The notes under the pieces were generated by a model, which ran no database searches, was not told the origin of the DNA, and saw nothing but the letters and a program-made list of their open reading frames with translations. Shown in pieces: positions 59,159-64,000 of a DNA stretch of 64,000 nt (its first letter is position 1; each line of letters begins with the position of its first letter). Source of the DNA: Bacteroidales bacterium UBA1745 (GTDB lineage: Bacteria > Bacteroidota > Bacteroidia > Bacteroidales > UBA932); assembly GCA_002314885.1 (NCBI GenBank), contig DCHT01000036.1, positions 1 through 64,000 of the forward strand. The letters run 5' to 3'. The position numbers and the translations under genes are program-made.

Positions 59159-60709
59159 ATGAAACGCATCCTGACAACCACATTCGCAATCGGCATTTGC
59201 CTGCTCTCAGCCTGCACCAGGGAATACCCGGAGTTCGTCACCGAACTCGACGAGATGCTGGCCCAGAGAGAGATCTACAACGAAGCATTCCAGTCAAAAG
59301 TAGGCGAGATGAAAATCTCCCTGGAGCGTCAGACTGATCCGCTCCAGATCTACGACCTGCAGTCCCGGTTGGCAAAAGAATACAGTGTCAGAAACTTCGA
59401 TAAAAGCCAATCGTATCTTGAGTCAAACTACGAGATCGCACGACAGCTGCGCAACGAAAGGCTCGTCCGCGAGGCCGAGATAGCAATGGCATTCAACTTC
59501 TCCTCTGCGGGATACTACCAGGAAGCATACACGATACTCCAGAGGCTGAATCCGGAAGAATTGGACAAAGACCAGCTCGAGGACTATTACTTTGCTCAGA
59601 TTATGTACTCCAGGAGGGCCCGCAACGACGCCCCGAACGAGGAGAGCCTCAAGCAGAACCAGCTGGACCTGGAAAACTGGCTGAACCTGGTGGAACCGCT
59701 TGTGGACAGCACCAGTTACAGGTGGAACTACATCCAATGGGAAAAGTCCAGGAACAGAATGGACTACATCAGCGGCCTCTCACTCGCCCTCAAGACGCTG
59801 GAAACGGCCACAAAAGGAACGAGCAACTATTCAGAAGCCGGATTCTACCTTGCACTCTCACACAGGGACGTGGGCGACGAGTACAACTACGTCAAATGGC
59901 TCTGCAATTCGGCAATGAACGATGTGCGCATTGGTTCCAGAAGCGACATTGCGCTCATTTCGCTGGGTCGCCACTACTACAAGAACGAGGACCTGGACAA
60001 AGCATATAAATATGTAGTGGAGTACGCCTTCCCGGACGCGATCAAGCTGAACAGCCGCTACAACCTCCAACTGCTCTCCGCGCTGGTTCAGAAAGTCTCC
60101 GAGTCCAACAGCCGTATCATCGCCGAGAGCCGCAGGCGCCTATCCCTTGCGCTGATCGCACTGGCAATCCTCTCAGTTGGTCTGATTGCGACCTTCATTC
60201 TAGTATATAGGAAAAATGTTGCACTGAGGTCCACTCATTCAAGGCTCAAGTCGTCGGATAATATGAAGGAGAAGTATATCACCGCATTTATGATGATGCT
60301 GGCCGAAAATACGATGAAGCGCAGGAATACGGACATTCACGAAGCCAAAATGCTGCGCCAGGGACGCACCAAGGAATTGCTGGACGAAATCGAGCGCCGG
60401 CAGGAAGAGGAAGGAGAAAATGACTTCATCAAACTCTTCGACACAACCTTCCTGGACCTGTATCCGGACTTTGTCGAGAAGTTCAACGAGCTGCTCAAAC
60501 CGGGCGAAGAAATAATCCCTCAGGAAGACAAGGCCCTCACTCCGGAACTCAGAATCTACGCACTCATCAAACTCGGAGTGACAGACCTGCACGAAATTGC
60601 CATCCTGCTCCAGTACGCGAACTCCACCATCTACAACTACCGCGTAAAGGTGCTGGCAAAGACGCTCTACTCGAAAAAAGACTTCGAGGACAGGGTTAAA
60701 AAGCTATAG
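59159..60709 (+). CDS. DUF6377-type membrane-bound transcriptional regulator (TPR sensor, HTH output)
   Basis: A 516-residue regulator. ATG 59159 is preferred over 59150 because it starts the signal-like segment 'MKRILTTTFAIGICLLSAC'. Residues about 25-325 are helical TPR-like repeats, probably periplasmic. A membrane helix lies at about 335-355 ('LALIALAILSVGLIATFILVY'), then a coiled segment and a C-terminal HTH ('LTPELRIYALIKLGVTDLHE', 'STIYNYRVKVLAK') typical of DUF6377 proteins next to Bacteroidota utilisation loci. It would sense a breakdown product in the periplasm and activate the flanking promoters. It lies between the two conserved operator copies. Confidence 0.87.
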   Translation: MKRILTTTFAIGICLLSACTREYPEFVTELDEMLAQREIYNEAFQSKVGEMKISLERQTDPLQIYDLQSRLAKEYSVRNFDKSQSYLESNYEIARQLRNERLVREAEIAMAFNFSSAGYYQEAYTILQRLNPEELDKDQLEDYYFAQIMYSRRARNDAPNEESLKQNQLDLENWLNLVEPLVDSTSYRWNYIQWEKSRNRMDYISGLSLALKTLETATKGTSNYSEAGFYLALSHRDVGDEYNYVKWLCNSAMNDVRIGSRSDIALISLGRHYYKNEDLDKAYKYVVEYAFPDAIKLNSRYNLQLLSALVQKVSESNSRIIAESRRRLSLALIALAILSVGLIATFILVYRKNVALRSTHSRLKSSDNMKEKYITAFMMMLAENTMKRRNTDIHEAKMLRQGRTKELLDEIERRQEEEGENDFIKLFDTTFLDLYPDFVEKFNELLKPGEEIIPQEDKALTPELRIYALIKLGVTDLHEIAILLQYANSTIYNYRVKVLAKTLYSKKDFEDRVKKL

Positions 60710-60729
60710 AATACATTTTTTGAATTCTA
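60707..60729 (+). terminator. Weak hairpin after the regulator gene
   Basis: TAGAAT (including the stop codon) and ATTCTA form a 6-bp stem around an 11-base T-rich loop, followed by CTTTTTAT. The stem is short and AT-rich, so this may be an inefficient terminator only. Confidence 0.35.
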
Positions 60730-60802
60730 CTTTTTATAAAACGAACGACTGCGCTTTATAATTGATAAACAAATAATTACAAAAAGCATTAAAGCCAATT
60801 GA

Positions 60803-60854
60803 TTTACTTTTCATTTACTCGCACACGTGCGAGGGGAATGAAAGGGTATCTTTG
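60803..60854 (+). promoter_or_regulatory. Conserved operator/promoter block B for the phosphatase-GH97 gene
   Basis: TTTACT at 60803 and again at 60814 (11-base step), then the perfect 7-2-7 inverted repeat CTCGCAC AC GTGCGAG (60818-60833), GGG, 10 bases and the -7 box TATCTTTG (60847-60854), which ends 5 bases before the ATG. It aligns without gaps to block A (59028 to 58977 on the other strand): 29 of the first 34 bases identical. No -33 TTTG. Confidence 0.82.
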
Positions 60855-60859
60855 CTTAT

Positions 60860-63800
60860 ATGAAAAAGCACTCTCCACTGTTCCTCATCTTCTTCCTCAC
60901 GCTGTCGCTCTCAGCCGCGGCACAGTTTGACGTTGACATCAGGCAAGCCCTCAGAGAAGACCCCACAAACGCATCCACCAATTCAAGATGCTACGAATTC
61001 TTCCCGGAAGCAGGAACAACACCCGCTCCGGACGGCTTCAAGCCCGTCTACATCAGTCAGTATGCCCGCCACGGTTCCAGGACCGACTTCAGTGCCGGGA
61101 ACAGCGAGAATCTGACCAGGAAACTGGACCAGGCCATTGCTGCTGGCATTGCACTTACAGAAAGGGGACAGATTCTCTACGAAGAGGCGAAAGCCATTAC
61201 AAAGCTCACGACAGGAAACGAAGGCGGTCTGCTGCCGGCCGGGCAGGCAGAGCACGCTGCGATTGCCAGACGCCTCTGCGACCGCTATGGTGTAGTGTTC
61301 GAGGACGGAATCCAAACCGGCAAGGCAGTGCGGCTCAAATCCACCACCTCCCCACGAGTGCTCCTGAGTATGGCCGCATTCACCAACGCCCTGAGCGACA
61401 GATATCCCGACATAAAGTTTGCGATGACAACCAAATCTGATGGCCTCAGCAATGGTCCGGACGATTACGTCAAAGGCGAAGTGGATGTTTGGGTAAAGGA
61501 AATACGCAGCAGGGAGATGGACTACAGCTACCTCTTCGAGGAACTGTTCACAGACCCCGCAAAGGCTCAGGAAATACTGCGTGGCAAGGACCTCGAAAGC
61601 AATATTTTCCATTGCGCGCGCTTCTCGAAAGCGTTCGGGAGGGAGCAGGACATCTATTCATTGCTCTCCGAAGAGTCCCTCTACAAATGGTGGCTCTCGT
61701 GCTCGACCGCACTCTATTTCTATAACGGAAACTCCGTGGAATTCGGCGCCAGACGTATGCCCGGGTGCCAGGAACTCGTGGACATAATCCTGAACGACGC
61801 GGAAGAAGCCTTGGCTGGCGACGAAATCAGCGCCGACCTCATATTCGGACACGACTACCCTATTGTAGCCCTGGCCTCCAGGTTCCATCTCGAAGGCATT
61901 GGGGAGAGCTTAAGCCGCGAGAACTTCGAGCAGCGCTGGACAGATCCTACCAACATCTCATTTGCCAGCAACTTGCAGATGGTCTATTACAGGAACCAAG
62001 CGGGCAACGTGCTGGTCAAATTCATCTACAACGACAGGGAAAGACACGTCATCGGCCTGGAAGCCGTGAACGGCATATATTACAGATGGGAAGACATCAA
62101 AGCCCTGCGCAACTATGTCCCAGAGGAAACTCCGGCCCAGGAAATAAAAATCTCAAAGACCAGCGAAACCATTTCTCCTGACGGCCGAGTAAAGGCTATC
62201 ATCGAAAGTGGGAATATGCTCCGCTACAGCGTCGTCGTGGATGGCGAACGAGTTCTCGGGCCGTCCGAAATAGAAATGGAACTCTGCGACGGCAGAATAT
62301 ACGGCGGCTCAGTCAAACTGAAGAAAACCAAAAGCATCAGAGGCGAGAAATACAATGAATCAACACTGAACTTCGGCGATTTCGAACTTATAGTCAGGGC
62401 ATACGACGACGGTACGGCTTATCGTTTCGTCTCCCATTCAAAGAATGCCTTCAAAGTACGTTCGGAGAAGGCAGAAGCCGTCCTTGGCGACTACGAACGG
62501 CTCTGGGTCAACTATGTGAATTCGGACAAATATACCTTCCAGCCGCAGTACAACTCAGCCCACGAGAACGTCTACGACTCGCTCAGCTGCGAAAACTGGT
62601 CGAACTGGAGGCTGGCCATCTCCCCTCTTGCCATCGAGATGAGGAATGGTCTGAAACTGACCCTCGGAGAAGCGGACCTGATGAACTATCCGGGAATGTA
62701 CTACAACATACCGGACGGCAAGCCGGCACTCCGATCCCACTTCCCGCCTGTCCCTGAAACCCTTGCTACTGAAGGCACGTCAAAGACCGTGGGCATCATC
62801 AGGAGAGTCAAGGAAACTGAGGATTACATTGCGGAGTGCCAGCCTGGCGAGGTCTTCCCTTGGAGATACGTCTCCGTAGCACGCAATGCCGCCGAGATGA
62901 TGTGCGCTGATATGACCTGGAGGCTCGCAACCCCGGCAGCAGACGTCGACTGGAGCTGGGTGAAGCCGGGAAAATGCGCCTGGGACTGGTGGACCGCCAA
63001 CAATCTCGAGGGCGTGGATTTCGAGGCCGGATTCAACACTGCAACATATAAGTATTACATAGATTTTGCGGCCCGCAACGGCCTGGAATATATTGTAATG
63101 GACGGTGGATGGTCCGTACGTTCAGCCGCCGACCTTATGGCCGTCGTACCCGAAATAGACCTCCGCGAACTCGTGGAATATGGGGCATCCAAGAATGTCG
63201 GCATCATACTCTGGGCCGGATACTGGACCTTCCACAAGGATATGGACAATGTCTGCAGGCACTATTCAGAAATGGGCATCAAGGGCTTCAAGGTCGATTT
63301 CCAGGACCGCGATGACCAGCCTATGATCGCATATTACAAGGAGGCCGCCGAGACCTGTGCGAAATATCATCTGCTCCTCGACCTGCACGGCTGCAGCAAG
63401 CCGACGGGCCTTCAGAGGACCTATCCGAACCTGCTCAGTTTCGAGGCCGTATTCGGTATGGAACAGGCGAAATTCGAATGCTCCGAGAGCCTGGATATGG
63501 TCACCAACGAACTGGTGATTCCGTTCGTCAGGATGCAGGCAGGTCCGCTCGACTACACCTCCGGAGCAATGCACAACGCTGCAAAAGGCTGTTTCCGCGC
63601 CATCTGCAACGCACCTATGAGCCAGGGCACCAGAGCCAGGCAGATTGCCCAGTTCGTGCTGTTCGAGACTCCGCTGCCTATGCTTTGCGACTCCCCTTCC
63701 AACTATGAGAAGGAGAGCGACTGCCTCGACTTCATCAAAGGCATTCCTTGCGTCTGGGACGAGACCGTGGCCCTCGACGGCAAGATAGGCGAATACGCAG

Positions 63801-64000
63801 CCATAGCCCGCAGAAAAGGAAACGAATGGTACGTGGCCGCCATCGGAAACTGGGACGGCTCGGACAGGACACTTGACCTGTCATTCCTGCCTGACGGCGA
63901 ATGGTTCGTGGACGCCATCTGCGACGGCACCAACGCTGCCAGGAACGCCAACGACTACACTCGCAGACGTTATTCTCTCGAAGGCAGGGAACTGAACGTC
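60860..64000 (+). CDS. Histidine acid phosphatase (phytase/MINPP-like) fused to GH97 glycosidase, 3' end outside window
   Basis: An uninterrupted frame of 1047 codons without a stop. Signal peptide ends about 'LSAAAQ' (residue 20). About 40-400 is a histidine phosphatase: 'VYISQYARHGSRTD' (RHGSR, 70-74), 'TERGQILYEEA', and the proton-donor 'IFGHDYP' (His331-Asp332), the RHGxR…HD pattern of phytases and MINPPs. A Pro/Glu linker (about 418-430) leads to a GH97 enzyme: 'SPDGRVKAIIESGNMLRYSV', 'AWDWWTANNLEGVDFEAG', 'EYIVMDGGWS' and 'GIKGFKVDFQDRDDQ' with Asp813 in the nucleophile place of retaining, alpha-galactosidase-type GH97s. The reading frame was checked codon by codon through the phosphatase part and the junction. 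Expected to act in the periplasm or at the surface on a phosphorylated alpha-glycoside; substrate inferred. Confidence 0.88.
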   Translation, partial: MKKHSPLFLIFFLTLSLSAAAQFDVDIRQALREDPTNASTNSRCYEFFPEAGTTPAPDGFKPVYISQYARHGSRTDFSAGNSENLTRKLDQAIAAGIALTERGQILYEEAKAITKLTTGNEGGLLPAGQAEHAAIARRLCDRYGVVFEDGIQTGKAVRLKSTTSPRVLLSMAAFTNALSDRYPDIKFAMTTKSDGLSNGPDDYVKGEVDVWVKEIRSREMDYSYLFEELFTDPAKAQEILRGKDLESNIFHCARFSKAFGREQDIYSLLSEESLYKWWLSCSTALYFYNGNSVEFGARRMPGCQELVDIILNDAEEALAGDEISADLIFGHDYPIVALASRFHLEGIGESLSRENFEQRWTDPTNISFASNLQMVYYRNQAGNVLVKFIYNDRERHVIGLEAVNGIYYRWEDIKALRNYVPEETPAQEIKISKTSETISPDGRVKAIIESGNMLRYSVVVDGERVLGPSEIEMELCDGRIYGGSVKLKKTKSIRGEKYNESTLNFGDFELIVRAYDDGTAYRFVSHSKNAFKVRSEKAEAVLGDYERLWVNYVNSDKYTFQPQYNSAHENVYDSLSCENWSNWRLAISPLAIEMRNGLKLTLGEADLMNYPGMYYNIPDGKPALRSHFPPVPETLATEGTSKTVGIIRRVKETEDYIAECQPGEVFPWRYVSVARNAAEMMCADMTWRLATPAADVDWSWVKPGKCAWDWWTANNLEGVDFEAGFNTATYKYYIDFAARNGLEYIVMDGGWSVRSAADLMAVVPEIDLRELVEYGASKNVGIILWAGYWTFHKDMDNVCRHYSEMGIKGFKVDFQDRDDQPMIAYYKEAAETCAKYHLLLDLHGCSKPTGLQRTYPNLLSFEAVFGMEQAKFECSESLDMVTNELVIPFVRMQAGPLDYTSGAMHNAAKGCFRAICNAPMSQGTRARQIAQFVLFETPLPMLCDSPSNYEKESDCLDFIKGIPCVWDETVALDGKIGEYAAIARRKGNEWYVAAIGNWDGSDRTLDLSFLPDGEWFVDAICDGTNAARNANDYTRRRYSLEGRELNV

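Noticed and set aside
1..64000. Transposases, integrases, tRNA or rRNA genes
   Set aside because: Both strands were read for such products and none was recognised, so horizontal exchange of the capsule cassette is inferred only from composition.

Overview
The window is a chromosomal fragment from a member of the Bacteroidales (phylum Bacteroidota). This rests on SusC/SusD pairs, BACON-domain and fimbrillin-like lipoproteins, an UpxY-type antiterminator at the head of a capsule locus, and several promoters with the Bacteroidetes -7 element TAnnTTTG. The mix of glycan-foraging and capsule genes suits a gut or rumen commensal. Genus and species cannot be told from the sequence alone.

Region 1 (about 1-32,600, + strand) is a surface-polysaccharide locus. 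It opens with UpxY and a WbaP-type initiating sugar-phosphate transferase. Instead of going straight into glycosyltransferases, it continues with a small ORF and four large fimbrillin-like lipoproteins (2,010-11,126); the last of these carries a tyrosine-phosphatase-like domain. Two GC-rich glycosyltransferases follow. Near 13.4 kb the composition drops to a clearly AT-richer cassette (13.5-26.5 kb) holding the Wzx flippase, an FrhB-like Fe-S protein, pyruvyl transferase, GT2, GT8 and GT4 enzymes, a TupA-like ATP-grasp protein and a Wzy-like polymerase. A final GT4, Wza, a Wzc-type BY-kinase with an unusual (Tyr-Gly)n tail, a HAD phosphatase and a GT2 close the locus.

Region 2 (32.6-36 kb, - strand) is metX-metY (acetylhomoserine route of methionine synthesis), with a GT2 gene coupled to the 3' end of the same operon. 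A divergent, unrecognised Pro/Asp/Thr-rich lipoprotein (36,023-37,315) lies beyond a strong palindrome.

Region 3 (37.3-64 kb) is a polysaccharide-utilisation locus. In transcription order the - strand operon encodes a GH31 enzyme, a clan GH-A hydrolase, a BACON-like lipoprotein, a short SusC without its N-terminal extension, a full SusC, SusD, a BACON lipoprotein split by a frameshift, a fimbrillin-like lipoprotein, a frameshifted small ORF, another fimbrillin-like lipoprotein, a fimbrillin-GH5-phosphatase chimera and an SGNH hydrolase. Divergently lie a DUF6377-type membrane regulator and a gene running off the window that fuses a histidine acid phosphatase (RHGxR ... HD) to a GH97 glycosidase.

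The start of the GH31 operon and the start of the phosphatase-GH97 gene share a conserved promoter/operator block (29 of 34 bases identical, same spacing to the -7 box), so the two units are probably one regulon of the intervening regulator. Two unrelated phosphatase folds are fused to glycosidases in this one locus. This suggests, as inference, that the substrate is a phosphorylated and/or alpha-galactosylated glycan. No tRNA, rRNA, CRISPR array or insertion sequence was seen.
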